A stretch of DNA of 32,001 bases from an uncultured Bacteroidales bacterium (GCA_900318265.1 ONKA01000002.1:142818-174818); one strand, 5' to 3'. Shown: positions 8,448-16,537, counted from the stretch's first letter. Made by a program: numbers and translations. The notes: a model not told the origin generated them from the sequence alone.

Positions 8448-9068
8448 ATGCCAACGATCGACCCATCTGACAAACGTCAAATGCCTATTTGGCATTGTCG
8501 CGGTAAGTTTCCTCATCGCGAATACAAACCTTTACAGTTCATCACTTATCGTTTGTATGATTCTGTTCCACAAAAGCTCATTGATGCATGGAAGGAAGAA
8601 CTGAAGGTGACGGAAATGACCCTGTCAAATGATCCCAGAGTAGAGATACTTCGTAAACGCATTGACAAATACGAAGATGCGGGGTACGGCCAATGTTTTC
8701 TCAAAGATGAAAGAATTGCTTCAATGGTCATAGAAAACCTTTTCCATTTCAACGGAATCAGATATAATGTCTTGAGGTGGTGCATTATGCCTAATCATGT
8801 ACATGTATTAATTGAAGTCATGGAAGGCTGGACATTAAGTACCATCATGCACGGATGGCGTTCATACACGGCTCATCAAGCCAATAAAATCTTGGAACGT
8901 ACTGGCGTCTTTTGGATGGAAGAATACTTTGATCGTTATATCCGAGATGAGAAACACTTGGAGACTGTCATCAATTACATTGATAACAATCCCGTCAAAG
9001 CAGGATTAGTGGATAAGGCACACAAGTGGCCTTGGTGCAGTCTTGGGCAGCAAGCTGCTCAATTGTAA
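8448..9068 (+). CDS. REP-associated tyrosine transposase (RAYT, Y1/IS200-like HUH nuclease)
   Basis: This 206-residue single-strand DNA transposase domain protein carries the HUH motif in MPNHVHVLIE (H117 and H119). The family's C-terminal block YFDRYIRDEKHLETVINYIDN, then NPVKAGLV, carries the probable nucleophilic tyrosine (Y164 is my candidate). The Y1_Tnp fold and normal length argue for an intact gene. RAYTs are domesticated single-copy relatives of IS200/IS605 transposases that cut and join REP palindromes. Here REP-like palindromes lie on both sides (8413-8433 and 9101-9145), which supports that role. The coding sequence is visibly more A/T-rich than its neighbours, consistent with lateral acquisition. 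It may be transcribed by read-through from the barrel-protein gene 51 bases upstream. Confidence 0.9.
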   Translation: MPTIDPSDKRQMPIWHCRGKFPHREYKPLQFITYRLYDSVPQKLIDAWKEELKVTEMTLSNDPRVEILRKRIDKYEDAGYGQCFLKDERIASMVIENLFHFNGIRYNVLRWCIMPNHVHVLIEVMEGWTLSTIMHGWRSYTAHQANKILERTGVFWMEEYFDRYIRDEKHLETVINYIDNNPVKAGLVDKAHKWPWCSLGQQAAQL

Positions 9069-9100
9069 AATGTTATAAATGTATGATTGGCTGGACAATT

Positions 9101-9145
9101 GTCAGTCGGCCCGACTTGTTTTATCGTCAGTCGGGCCGACTGACG
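9101..9145. repeat. Inverted pair of REP-like palindromes (BIME-like) downstream of RAYT
   Basis: There are two palindromes, AGTCGGCCCGACT (9104-9116) and a 10-bp-stem unit at 9125-9145 with core TCGGGCCGA. They lie in opposite orientation, so 9101-9116 can pair over 16 bp with 9129-9144 around a 12-base loop. The pair lies between the convergent RAYT and M16 genes, so it could also end transcription, although no T run follows. Confidence 0.7.
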
Positions 9146-9160
9146 GCCCAGTAAAAAATA

Positions 9161-12097
9161 TCAATATCCGAAGATCTCCTCAGTGCTCACGCGCTTGACG
9201 GGACCGAGTTGCTGAAGGGCCTTCATGTCAAGTTCCTTCTCGTTGCCGAGGATGACGTAGCGATAAGGTTTGTTGGCCATCTGCTCTTGCTCAAACTTCA
9301 CGATGTCTTGCAGGGTGATGTTCGGCAGGGCGTTGTAGATGCGCTCGTTGATGTCATAGTCGATGCCCTTCATCTGGGCGCTCAACCAAGCATTGATAAG
9401 GCCGAACTTGGTGGTGCGCTGGCTGGCCAGACGCTTCGTCAGAGCCTCCTTGGCGATGCCAAAGGCTTGTTCGCTCTCAGGCATTTCGTTGAGGATTTCC
9501 AGGAAATGATTCACGGCATCCATCATCTTGTCGTTTTGCGTAATGATGTGCGTGAAGAAGTATTCCTTCTGATCCTTATAGCTCGGCTCCATATAGGCTG
9601 CAAAGGCATTGTAAGCCAAGCCGCGAGCCTCACGCATCTCTTGGAAGACGATGGTGTTCATGCCACCACCATAGTATTCATTGAACAAAGCCTTCACGGG
9701 AGCCTCTTCGGGATTCCATTCGCGCTGTTCATTATGGATCATGCGCATGTAGATGTTCTTGGCATCGTAAGGAGCGATGAGGATCTCGTTTTCAGGTGTG
9801 GGCTGCATCTCGTAGTGCTTGCCTTGCGGGACAACCTGCAACTCGGCCACAGTCTGATGGTTCTCAGTGACGGCCTTGGCCATCTCTTCTGCAGTCATGG
9901 GGCCGTAATACAGCACGGTGTGCTCATAGTTCTTGAGGTTCTTCAAGAGGTCGAGCAATTCCTGCGGGTCAAGTTGACGGATTTGATCCGGTGAGAGCTG
10001 GTTGCGCTGCGAATTGTAGGGACCGTAAAGTCCGTACTGCACCAAAGCGTTGAAATTGCGGTTTTGGTTGGCTTTGGCATCCATGCGTGATTTCTCCAAT
10101 TGCTGGATGCACATCTCTGCCACCATCGGGTCGGCTTGGGCGTTCTGCATCACGTTTTCAAGCAGGGCTAAGGCTTCAGGCATGTTCTCGCCAAGGCCAT
10201 TCAAGGTGACGTTGATACTGCGAGCACCTACGTTGATGTAGTAGTTGCAAGCGAGTTTGTAGAACTGTTGCTTTATTTCCTCGTTGCTCATTTGGTCGGT
10301 GCCAAGATATTCAAGGTAATCGGCAGCCACGCCATAGCGGAGGTCGGCCTCGTCGCCAAACTCATAGCGGAAACTCATTGTGAAACGGCCATTCTCTTTG
10401 TTCTGCACATAAATGTAAGGCAGTCCGGCCTCGGTCTTTCCAAATGTCAGGTCTTTCTTGAAGTCGACGAAACGGGGTTGGATGGCAGGTACTTCAGCGT
10501 TTTGCACTCCAGTAACGAAGTCGCTCACGAGGTCACGGTTGGTCGGGATGGGCGTGATGGCTGGCTTGTCGATTTTTTTCTGGTTTTCGTCCACACCTTG
10601 ACGCTTGTAGACCACCACATAGTTGTCGTTGAAGTGCTTTTTGGCGAAGGCCATGATTTGTTCCTTGGTCATGCCTTCCATGCGATTGAGGTATTCCACA
10701 TCTTGTTTCCAAGGTCTCTCAAGGATGAACGAGTTGACAAACATATTGGCGCGAGACTGGTTGCTCTCCAAAGAGTTATAGTAGTTGAGCTTCATATTGT
10801 TGATCACCGAAGGCATTAGGTCGTCCGGAAAATCACCGTTCTTCAGTTTCTCAATTTCAGCCAGCAAGAGGTCTTTGGCCTCTTCGAGGGTTTGCCCAGG
10901 ACGCGGCGAGCCACCAATGAGGAAGCTGGAATAGTCGCGGTTGGTGCTTGAACCGCCCCATGCGTAGAGCATCTGCATCTGTTGGTTGATGTCGAGGTCG
11001 ATGAGACCGGCAGTACCGTTGCTCAACATGGTGCCAATCATCTCAAGCGTATCGGCTTGCATCGAGTTGCCACGGTCGAAACGCCAACCCATCATTAGGT
11101 TCTCGGCTTCGAGGCCATAGATGGTTGTGTCTTTAGGTGAAGTTATGGGCTTCAAAGGGGCAAATTCGGGCTGCTTCACGTCCTCGCCGGGTTGCCAACT
11201 ACCAAAGTACTTGTCGATGATGGCAATGACCTCGTCAGGGTTGAAGTCGCCAGCCATGCAAATGGCAACGTTGTTCGGGCGGTACCACTTGTTGAAGTAG
11301 TTCTTGATGTTGGTGATCGAAGGATTCTTCAGGTGTTCCTGTGTGCCGATGGTGGTCTGTGTGCCATAGGGGTGAGTGGGGAAGAGCAGGGCATTCAGGG
11401 CTTCCCAAACCTTGCGGCTGTCCTGTGCAATGCCGATGTTGTATTCCTCATAAACGGCTTCCAGCTCGGTGTGGAAACCACGGATGACCATGTTTTGGAA
11501 ACGGTCGGCCTGGATCTTGGCCCAGTTGTCGATTTCGTTTGAAGGGATGTTCTCAACGTAGCAGGTCACATCTTCTGAAGTGTAGGCGTTGGTACCTTCT
11601 GCGCCAATGGTCGACATGAGTTTGTCGTATTCGTTGGGGATGAAATACTGGGCGGCCAACTGGCTCACCGAGTCGATTTCATGGTAGGCGATGCGGCGTT
11701 CCTCGGGATCGGTGAGTGTGCGGTATTTTTCATAACGCGCCTCGATGTCGTCCAAGAAAGGCTTCTCAGCCTCGTAGTCGGTGGTGCCGAACTTGTCGGT
11801 ACCCTTAAACATCAGGTGTTCCAGATAGTGCGCCAAACCAGTGGTTTCGGCAGGGTCATTCTTCGAACCCGTACGCACGGCGATGTAGGTCTGGATGCGG
11901 GGCTCTTCATTGTTGACGCTCAGATAGACGGTCAAGCCGTTATCCAAGGTGTAGATTCGGGCTTCGGTAAGGTCGCCCTTCACGGTTTCATACTTGTACT
12001 TGCTGTCGTTTTTCCTTTTACAGCCAACGAGCAGCATGAGCAGTGCCGCAGCAATCAGCAGCACCTTTGTTGAGATGGTTTTGTTTAAAAATCTCAT
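9161..12097 (-). CDS. M16-family (insulinase/pitrilysin-like) zinc peptidase, lipoprotein
   Basis: This 978-residue protein has a lipoprotein signal ending LLVGC (Cys26). The inverted zinc motif HxxEH is HYLEH (H90, E93, H94), preceded by TGLA as in family M16. The glutamate-rich helix TELEAVYEEYN (about 210-220) should supply the third zinc ligand. The length fits a two-half, four-domain clamshell in one chain; the second half (from about residue 530) lacks HxxEH, as expected. Such envelope M16 enzymes degrade unstructured peptides. It is 30 bases downstream of the AlgH-family gene in the same direction, with no promoter or terminator between, so the two are probably an operon. The REP-like pair lies just after its stop. 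Confidence 0.9.
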   Translation of the reverse strand: MRFLNKTISTKVLLIAAALLMLLVGCKRKNDSKYKYETVKGDLTEARIYTLDNGLTVYLSVNNEEPRIQTYIAVRTGSKNDPAETTGLAHYLEHLMFKGTDKFGTTDYEAEKPFLDDIEARYEKYRTLTDPEERRIAYHEIDSVSQLAAQYFIPNEYDKLMSTIGAEGTNAYTSEDVTCYVENIPSNEIDNWAKIQADRFQNMVIRGFHTELEAVYEEYNIGIAQDSRKVWEALNALLFPTHPYGTQTTIGTQEHLKNPSITNIKNYFNKWYRPNNVAICMAGDFNPDEVIAIIDKYFGSWQPGEDVKQPEFAPLKPITSPKDTTIYGLEAENLMMGWRFDRGNSMQADTLEMIGTMLSNGTAGLIDLDINQQMQMLYAWGGSSTNRDYSSFLIGGSPRPGQTLEEAKDLLLAEIEKLKNGDFPDDLMPSVINNMKLNYYNSLESNQSRANMFVNSFILERPWKQDVEYLNRMEGMTKEQIMAFAKKHFNDNYVVVYKRQGVDENQKKIDKPAITPIPTNRDLVSDFVTGVQNAEVPAIQPRFVDFKKDLTFGKTEAGLPYIYVQNKENGRFTMSFRYEFGDEADLRYGVAADYLEYLGTDQMSNEEIKQQFYKLACNYYINVGARSINVTLNGLGENMPEALALLENVMQNAQADPMVAEMCIQQLEKSRMDAKANQNRNFNALVQYGLYGPYNSQRNQLSPDQIRQLDPQELLDLLKNLKNYEHTVLYYGPMTAEEMAKAVTENHQTVAELQVVPQGKHYEMQPTPENEILIAPYDAKNIYMRMIHNEQREWNPEEAPVKALFNEYYGGGMNTIVFQEMREARGLAYNAFAAYMEPSYKDQKEYFFTHIITQNDKMMDAVNHFLEILNEMPESEQAFGIAKEALTKRLASQRTTKFGLINAWLSAQMKGIDYDINERIYNALPNITLQDIVKFEQEQMANKPYRYVILGNEKELDMKALQQLGPVKRVSTEEIFGY

Positions 12098-12127
12098 TTT
12101 AAATAAATTAAGTTGGAAATAATAAAA

Positions 12128-12718
12128 CTAGTTGTCTTGGAAATCTTTTGGAAAATGCTTCCACATAGTGTAGGCGCTTCCCATTTTGTTTACAAAGGTC
12201 TGCCACATCTTCTCGGGTGGTATGTTCAGGTATTCCTCTGTGGTGATGTCGCCGATGAGCCATGAGTTGCGCACCAACTCTCCCACCAACTGTCCGGCAT
12301 CCCAGCCAGAATAACCCAAAAAGAAGCGCACATTGTCCTCGTTGGCAATACCTGTATGGATGAGGGTGGCCAGGGTCTCATGGTCGCCGCCCCAATAGAG
12401 GCCGTCGACGATGGGGTAGGACTCGGGAATCATGTCGCCCAAAGTGTGGATGAAGAAAAGCTGGTCGTCGGCCACGGGACCGCCCAAATATACGGGCGCT
12501 TCGAAGTCGGGGAACTCGTCGACGATATGGTTGACCTGCACATCAAGCCTTTTATTGATGATGATGCCAAAACTGCCTTCCGACTCCACATGGTCGATGA
12601 GCAAGATGACCGACCTCCCAAAGTGGAAATCGTTCATTAAAGGCTCGGAAATCAAGATCTTACCCTGCTTCGGCTCTAATGAATTGCTCCTTATGACGAA
12701 CTTTTCTCCTAAATCCAT
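12128..12718 (-). CDS. YqgE/AlgH family protein (DUF179)
   Basis: This 196-residue cytoplasmic protein has the DUF179 landmarks. They are an N-terminal KILISEPLMNDFHFGRSVIL strand, GIIINKRL, YLGGPV (about 77-82), and FLGYSGWDAGQLVGEL (about 133-148). The biochemical function of the family is not settled; AlgH was first named as an alginate regulator in Pseudomonas. The length is normal. A TAATTTTG promoter element ends 4 bases before the ATG, implying a very short leader or leaderless transcript, unless the true start is the downstream ATG in PLMNDF, which would delete a conserved strand. It leads the two-gene unit with the M16 peptidase and diverges from the murL-murD2 unit. Confidence 0.9.
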   Translation of the reverse strand: MDLGEKFVIRSNSLEPKQGKILISEPLMNDFHFGRSVILLIDHVESEGSFGIIINKRLDVQVNHIVDEFPDFEAPVYLGGPVADDQLFFIHTLGDMIPESYPIVDGLYWGGDHETLATLIHTGIANEDNVRFFLGYSGWDAGQLVGELVRNSWLIGDITTEEYLNIPPEKMWQTFVNKMGSAYTMWKHFPKDFQDN

Positions 12719-12722
12719 TCTG

Positions 12723-12730
12723 CAAAATTA
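12723..12730 (-). promoter_or_regulatory. -7 promoter element for the AlgH-M16 unit
   Basis: The minus-strand sequence TAATTTTG, followed by CA, matches TAnnTTTG. It ends 4 bases before the AlgH start codon, so the transcript may be leaderless. Confidence 0.55.
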
Positions 12731-12762
12731 GGATTTTTGGATGATAGTCGCGTCATAATTCG

Positions 12763-12770
12763 TATTTTTG
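12763..12770 (+). promoter_or_regulatory. -7 promoter element for murL-murD2
   Basis: TATTTTTG, 21 bases before the chosen TTG start at 12792. It overlaps an earlier in-frame TTG (12768), which therefore cannot be the start codon. Confidence 0.6.
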
Positions 12771-12791
12771 TGGCATAAAAACGCGTTTATC

Positions 12792-14162
12792 TTGAAAAGA
12801 ACAGACAATCAATACAAATTCGACGCTCTGCGCAAGGACTTTTCCACTTTCTCTTTTGAAAGTCAGACGGTAAAAAGGGAGAATGGCACCTTGTCGCTGG
12901 CCTTCGATTTCAATCTTGACGACCGCTACCATTTTAGGCCGACACTGGAAGTCCCTGTCAGGCAGTTCTTCGACTGGGACAGCATCCCCGAGGAACAATT
13001 GCAGGCCTTGGCTTTCCAAATCGGAATGACCGAGCTTGTGAGTTATTGGAAAATCGCCTGCCCGAAAAGGGTGGTGGTGAAGCCTTATGCCTTGACTGAG
13101 TCGCAGAAAGCATTTTGGAAAAAGTTGTATTACAATGGGCTGGGTGAGTTTCTGTATTTGAATAGCATCGCGGTTTCGGAAGCGGAGTTGATGGATATTG
13201 AGACGCTGCCCATAGATTCCATGCCATCGCACATCCTGCCTGGGAATGACATGGGCAGCTGGTTTGAAGAAAAGACTCTGGTGCCAATCGGCGGCGGCAA
13301 GGACTCTGTGGTCACGCTGGAATGCCTGCGTAATGTGATGTCTGTCACTCCTTTGATTGTGAATCCTCGTGGCGCTACATTAAACTGCGTGAAGACGGCG
13401 GGTTATAAAGACGATGAGTTCATCGTCATCAACCGCACTCTCGACCCGACCATGTTGAAGCTCAATGCCGAAGGCTATCTGAATGGTCATACGCCGTTCT
13501 CTGCTTTGCTGGCTTTTATCAGTGTTTTGGTGGCATTTGGAAGCAAGTCAAAATACATCGCATTGTCGAATGAGAATAGCGCCAATGAGTCGACGGTGCC
13601 TGGGACGAACATCAACCACCAATACAGCAAGTCCATCGAGTTTGAAAGTGATTTCAGGAACTATGTGGCCGAGAACCTCAGCGAAGAAGTGCAGTATTTC
13701 AGCTTCTTGCGTCCCTTGAGTGAATTGCAGATTGCCAAGCTGTTCTCGCAGTGCGAGGCCTATCATCCGGTATTTCGTAGCTGCAACGTGGGCAGCAAGA
13801 CCGACTCATGGTGCGGTCATTGCCCCAAGTGCCTCTTCACATGGATCATCCTGTCGCCTTTCCTCTCGAGGGAAAAACTTGTCTCCATTTTCGGTAAGGA
13901 CCTGATGGCAGATAGGAGTCTGCAACCTATTTTGGAAGAGTTGAACGGCACTGCTGCCGTGAAACCCTTCGAGTGCGTAGGTACCGTGGAAGAAGTTAGG
14001 GCATGTCTTAAAGCCACATCCGAGGTCCCTGAACCCTCGGATCCTGAGCCTGTCGAAGGAGTCGAAGGGCCGACTGTAGATGAAATACTCTCTCGCTTCA
14101 ACACCAACCATTTCTTGCCTGAAAAGTTTGAACAAATCCTAAAATCCCGTCTCCATGTTTGA
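12792..14162 (+). CDS. murL: MurL-like UDP-MurNAc-L-Ala-L-Glu epimerase
   Basis: This 456-residue protein (from TTG 12792) has a nucleotide-binding PP-loop-like motif VPIGGGKDSVVT (164-175). A later SNENSANES block (259-267) and a metal-site-like CxxCxxC (C341, C344, C347, with C331 nearby) also resemble PP-loop ATPases of the QueC type. MurL, characterised in Xanthomonas, uses ATP to epimerise the terminal L-Glu of UDP-MurNAc-L-Ala-L-Glu to D-Glu. I assign it from remembered family motifs and because the next gene, overlapping by 8 bases, is a MurD-type ligase, which is the known murD2 partnership. The start is uncertain: no ATG is available, and the 5'-most TTG lies in the promoter. Residues 411-427 (EVPEPSDPEPVEGVEGP) come from an inserted palindromic repeat. 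If not MurL, it is an unassigned PP-loop enzyme tied to cell-wall synthesis. Confidence 0.75.
   Translation: MKRTDNQYKFDALRKDFSTFSFESQTVKRENGTLSLAFDFNLDDRYHFRPTLEVPVRQFFDWDSIPEEQLQALAFQIGMTELVSYWKIACPKRVVVKPYALTESQKAFWKKLYYNGLGEFLYLNSIAVSEAELMDIETLPIDSMPSHILPGNDMGSWFEEKTLVPIGGGKDSVVTLECLRNVMSVTPLIVNPRGATLNCVKTAGYKDDEFIVINRTLDPTMLKLNAEGYLNGHTPFSALLAFISVLVAFGSKSKYIALSNENSANESTVPGTNINHQYSKSIEFESDFRNYVAENLSEEVQYFSFLRPLSELQIAKLFSQCEAYHPVFRSCNVGSKTDSWCGHCPKCLFTWIILSPFLSREKLVSIFGKDLMADRSLQPILEELNGTAAVKPFECVGTVEEVRACLKATSEVPEPSDPEPVEGVEGPTVDEILSRFNTNHFLPEKFEQILKSRLHV
14024..14071 (+). repeat. PEPVEG palindromic repeat (partial copy) inside murL
   Basis: This segment contains GGTCCCTGAACC, then CCTGAGCCTGTCGAAGG and a short duplication GTCGAAGGGCC. 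It matches the right arm of the elements at 15229-15287 and 26940-26996. It is read in frame within murL as a proline/glutamate-rich stretch near the C-terminus; the left arm is missing. Confidence 0.7.
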
Positions 14163-15459
14163 CTTGATACTGAATCGATTACGCGGTAAGCGCATTCTCG
14201 TCCTTGGCTTCGGCAGAGAGGGTAAGTCGACCTTGCGTTTCCTGAACAAGTTTCTGTCCGAAGCAGTCGTTGCGGTGGCCGACAAAAACGCAATGGAAGG
14301 CGTTACCCATTCTGGAGAAGGCTATCTTGAGGCTATGTACGACTATGACATTGTCATCAAGACACCAGGCATCTCGCTCAAGGATTTCGACACGAAAGAT
14401 GTGGAGATCACTTCGCAGACCGACCTTTTCCTCAGCCAGTTCCATGCACAGACCATCGGCATCACGGGCACCAAGGGCAAGAGCACGACCACGAGTTTGA
14501 TATACCATCTGCTGAAATCCTCAGGTCGCGATGCCATCCTCACGGGTAACATCGGAATTCCTTGTTTCGACATCATGGAAGACATCCAACCGGGGAGCAT
14601 CGTGGTGTACGAGTTGTCGGCACACCAGCTGGAATATGTGCACAACAGCCCTCGCGTGGGCGTGTTGCTCAACATCTTTGAGGAGCATCTTGACCATTTC
14701 GGCACGATGTCTCGTTATGCAGAAGCAAAACTCAACATTATGCGCTTTATGGGTGAAGACGACACTGCTGTCATCCATGAGACTCTGATGGAAGAGGCTT
14801 GGAGTATGTTCGTCAACAACATCGTGTTCTCCTTGTTTGACATCGATGATCTGGTCGACCGTACGGCCTTGCCATTGCTTGGCGAGCATAACCTGATGAA
14901 TGTCAAGGCGGCGCTGTTGGCATGTTATGCATACGGGGTGGACATTCGAGAGCTCGTGCCTTATCTTTATACCTTCAAGCCTTTGGAACACCGTTTGGAG
15001 CCTGTGGGCACTTTCGGTGGCGTGACCTTCGTTAACGATAGTATCTCCACCATCCCTCAGGCGGCCATCTCAGCCTGTGAGGCTTTGGGACGTGTCGATT
15101 TTCTATTGCTCGGTGGCTTCGACCGTGGCATCGACTACCAACCTTTGGCAGACTATTTGAAAGGACACCTTGTGCCGCATCTATTGTTTACGGGCAAGGC
15201 AGGAGAGAGGATGAAATCTTTATTTGACGGCGTTTCGACGGGCTCAACGGCCTGTGCTACCAAGGTCCCTGAGCCCGTCGAAGGGCCGGTATTATCACAG
15301 TATTCTTCCATGGAAGAAGCCTTCGCCTACCTCGCTGCCCACGCCAAGCCTGGCGACGTCTGCCTGCTGTCGCCCGCAGCTTCCAGCTACGACCAGTACA
15401 AGAACTTCGAGGAACGCGGAAGAAAATTCAAACATTTGGCAGAGGAATTTGGAAAATAA
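14155..15459 (+). CDS. murD2: MurD2-like UDP-MurNAc-L-Ala--L-Glu ligase (Mur ligase family)
   Basis: This 434-residue Mur ligase has an N-terminal UDP-binding Rossmann domain (LGFGREGKS, 17-25). The ATPase domain has the P-loop GITGTKGKSTT (102-112), YELSAHQLE (152-160), EEHLDHFG (176-183) and the probable carbamylated Lys192. The C-terminal domain has NDSISTIP (294-301) and LSPAASSYDQYKNFEERG. MurD proper usually has NDSKATN, so the NDSxxTxP form and the upstream murL favour MurD2, which adds L-Glu rather than D-Glu to UDP-MurNAc-L-Ala. A standard MurD is the alternative. The ATG overlaps the end of murL by 8 bases, indicating translational coupling. Residues about 360-378 (including KVPEPVEGP) are a repeat insertion in the C-terminal domain. 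A terminator follows. Confidence 0.85.
   Translation: MFDLILNRLRGKRILVLGFGREGKSTLRFLNKFLSEAVVAVADKNAMEGVTHSGEGYLEAMYDYDIVIKTPGISLKDFDTKDVEITSQTDLFLSQFHAQTIGITGTKGKSTTTSLIYHLLKSSGRDAILTGNIGIPCFDIMEDIQPGSIVVYELSAHQLEYVHNSPRVGVLLNIFEEHLDHFGTMSRYAEAKLNIMRFMGEDDTAVIHETLMEEAWSMFVNNIVFSLFDIDDLVDRTALPLLGEHNLMNVKAALLACYAYGVDIRELVPYLYTFKPLEHRLEPVGTFGGVTFVNDSISTIPQAAISACEALGRVDFLLLGGFDRGIDYQPLADYLKGHLVPHLLFTGKAGERMKSLFDGVSTGSTACATKVPEPVEGPVLSQYSSMEEAFAYLAAHAKPGDVCLLSPAASSYDQYKNFEERGRKFKHLAEEFGK
15229..15287. repeat. PEPVEG palindromic repeat (complete copy) inside murD2
   Basis: A 13-bp perfect inverted repeat, TTCGACGGGCTCA (15234-15246) with its complement at 15270-15282, is separated by 23 bases. 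It is inserted in frame and encodes GVSTGSTACATKVPEPVEGP. The same element occurs at 26940-26996 in an intergenic gap. Confidence 0.8.
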
Positions 15460-15461
15460 AC

Positions 15462-15496
15462 AAAAACCCGCTCGGAACTTTCCAAGCGGGTCTTTG
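15462..15496. terminator. Bidirectional terminator between murD2 and M48 gene 1
   Basis: ACCCGCT (15466-15472) pairs with AGCGGGT (15485-15491), and the stem extends through GGA/TCC. On the minus strand the hairpin is followed by TTTTTGTTTATTTT, a good U tract. On the plus strand TCTTTG is weaker. Confidence 0.7.
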
Positions 15497-15499
15497 TTG

Positions 15500-15527
15500 G
15501 TAGAGACGGTGTGCACACCGTCTCTAC
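15500..15527. repeat. Perfect 28-bp palindrome
   Basis: The half-site GTAGAGACGGTGTG is followed directly by its exact reverse complement, with no loop base. It lies between the convergent murD2 and M48 genes next to the terminator. It resembles small dispersed palindromic repeats rather than a protein operator, but only one copy was seen here. Confidence 0.75.
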
Positions 15528-15541
15528 ATGTAGATTTACCA

Positions 15542-16498
15542 TTATGATTTCTTTCCAGCCTTCACCGTCTTTTTGCCAGCGCCAGTGTTTCCGTTGTTGT
15601 TGCCGCTGTTATTGTTATTGTTGTTGGGTTTGACAGTCTGCGGCTTGGTGTTGGTGCCTTGAGGGGTGGTGCCGTTGGGCTTGGTACTGGTCTTCGGCTT
15701 GGTCGTCGTGCCAGGAGTGCTCATCTTGTAGCCAGCAGCTTCGCACATCTGTTTGATGTGTTCGGCACGTTTGTGCGTGTCGGGGTGGGTAGAGAGCAGC
15801 TCGGCGATTTTGCCTTGCTGTCCGCTTTGTCCGCTGAGGCTGATAAGCACATTCAAGGCATGGTACATGGCATAGGGATCCACGCCGTTTTGGATGCAAA
15901 ACTGGAACGCGGTCTCGTCGGCTTGGGTCTCCTGACGGCGCGAGTAGGCGTTTTGGGCCAGCTGTTGTCCCAGGTCACCGAGGAAGCCGGTGGAGAGGGC
16001 CCCTGCTGTGGTGTTGACAGCTGCAATGCCGTATCGGGCAGCCACCACGAGGTAGGCGGCACGATAGGCGTCGCGGACGTCTTTATTAATAAGGTGCCCC
16101 AACTCGTGACCTATGACGGCAAATACCTCGTCGTCGTTCATGGCATCCATCAAGCCAGTGTAGACGCGCACACTGCCATCGCCGCTGGCGAAGGCGTTGA
16201 CCGTGTTGGATTGATACACCTTGTAGTTCAAGTCCAAATTGCTGATGTTGTGGAACCTCGACATGATGCGGCTCAAACGCTGCGTATAGCTGTTGTCGGC
16301 AGGCAAGATGGTGTTTTGTCCATCGGATTCAACCATGTACTGGCTGCACAATTGCTTGACTTGTGCGTCGCTGATGGTCAAGGCCTGAACGGCAGCGGCA
16401 CCTGCGTTGATGGCTGAGTTTTGGTCCACAATTTTCAATGCTGAGCAACTGGTCATCATCATGACGGCCAAGGCTCCAATCAATGCTAATTTCTTCAT
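15542..16498 (-). CDS. M48-family metalloprotease, lipoprotein (paralogue 1, Asn/Thr-rich tail)
   Basis: This 318-residue protein has a lipoprotein signal (MMMTSC, Cys18). The zinc motif is HELGH (H131, E132, H135), and the third ligand is Glu190 in SRRQETQADETA, the usual M48 pattern. NAFASGDGSVRVYTGLMD before the motif is the M48 substrate-cleft block. Related envelope enzymes (BepA/LoiP type) act in outer-membrane protein quality control. The C-terminus (from about 260) is low-complexity, rich in Thr, Lys, Pro and Asn, and is absent from the paralogue at 19941-20801. The start at 16498 was chosen because the signal peptide begins there; upstream in-frame codons overlap the promoter. It is transcribed convergently to murD2. 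Confidence 0.9.
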   Translation of the reverse strand: MKKLALIGALAVMMMTSCSALKIVDQNSAINAGAAAVQALTISDAQVKQLCSQYMVESDGQNTILPADNSYTQRLSRIMSRFHNISNLDLNYKVYQSNTVNAFASGDGSVRVYTGLMDAMNDDEVFAVIGHELGHLINKDVRDAYRAAYLVVAARYGIAAVNTTAGALSTGFLGDLGQQLAQNAYSRRQETQADETAFQFCIQNGVDPYAMYHALNVLISLSGQSGQQGKIAELLSTHPDTHKRAEHIKQMCEAAGYKMSTPGTTTKPKTSTKPNGTTPQGTNTKPQTVKPNNNNNNSGNNNGNTGAGKKTVKAGKKS

Positions 16499-16537
16499 AT
16501 TGAACGGTTTTAATATTGTCCTTTTGTTTCTACTTTG

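Noticed and set aside
8448-9068. RAYT gene as a complete IS200/IS605 insertion sequence
   Set aside because: There are no IS ends or TnpB, and the protein has the RAYT-type C-terminal block. The flanking palindromes are REP-like.
12768-12791. TTG at 12768 as the start of murL
   Set aside because: It lies inside the TATTTTTG promoter element, so it would not be in the mRNA. The TTG at 12792 is the next usable start.
15659-16417. 252-codon plus-strand frame opposite M48 gene 1
   Set aside because: The minus strand carries the lipobox, HELGH and third zinc ligand. The plus frame has low-complexity Gly/Val composition and no start signal.
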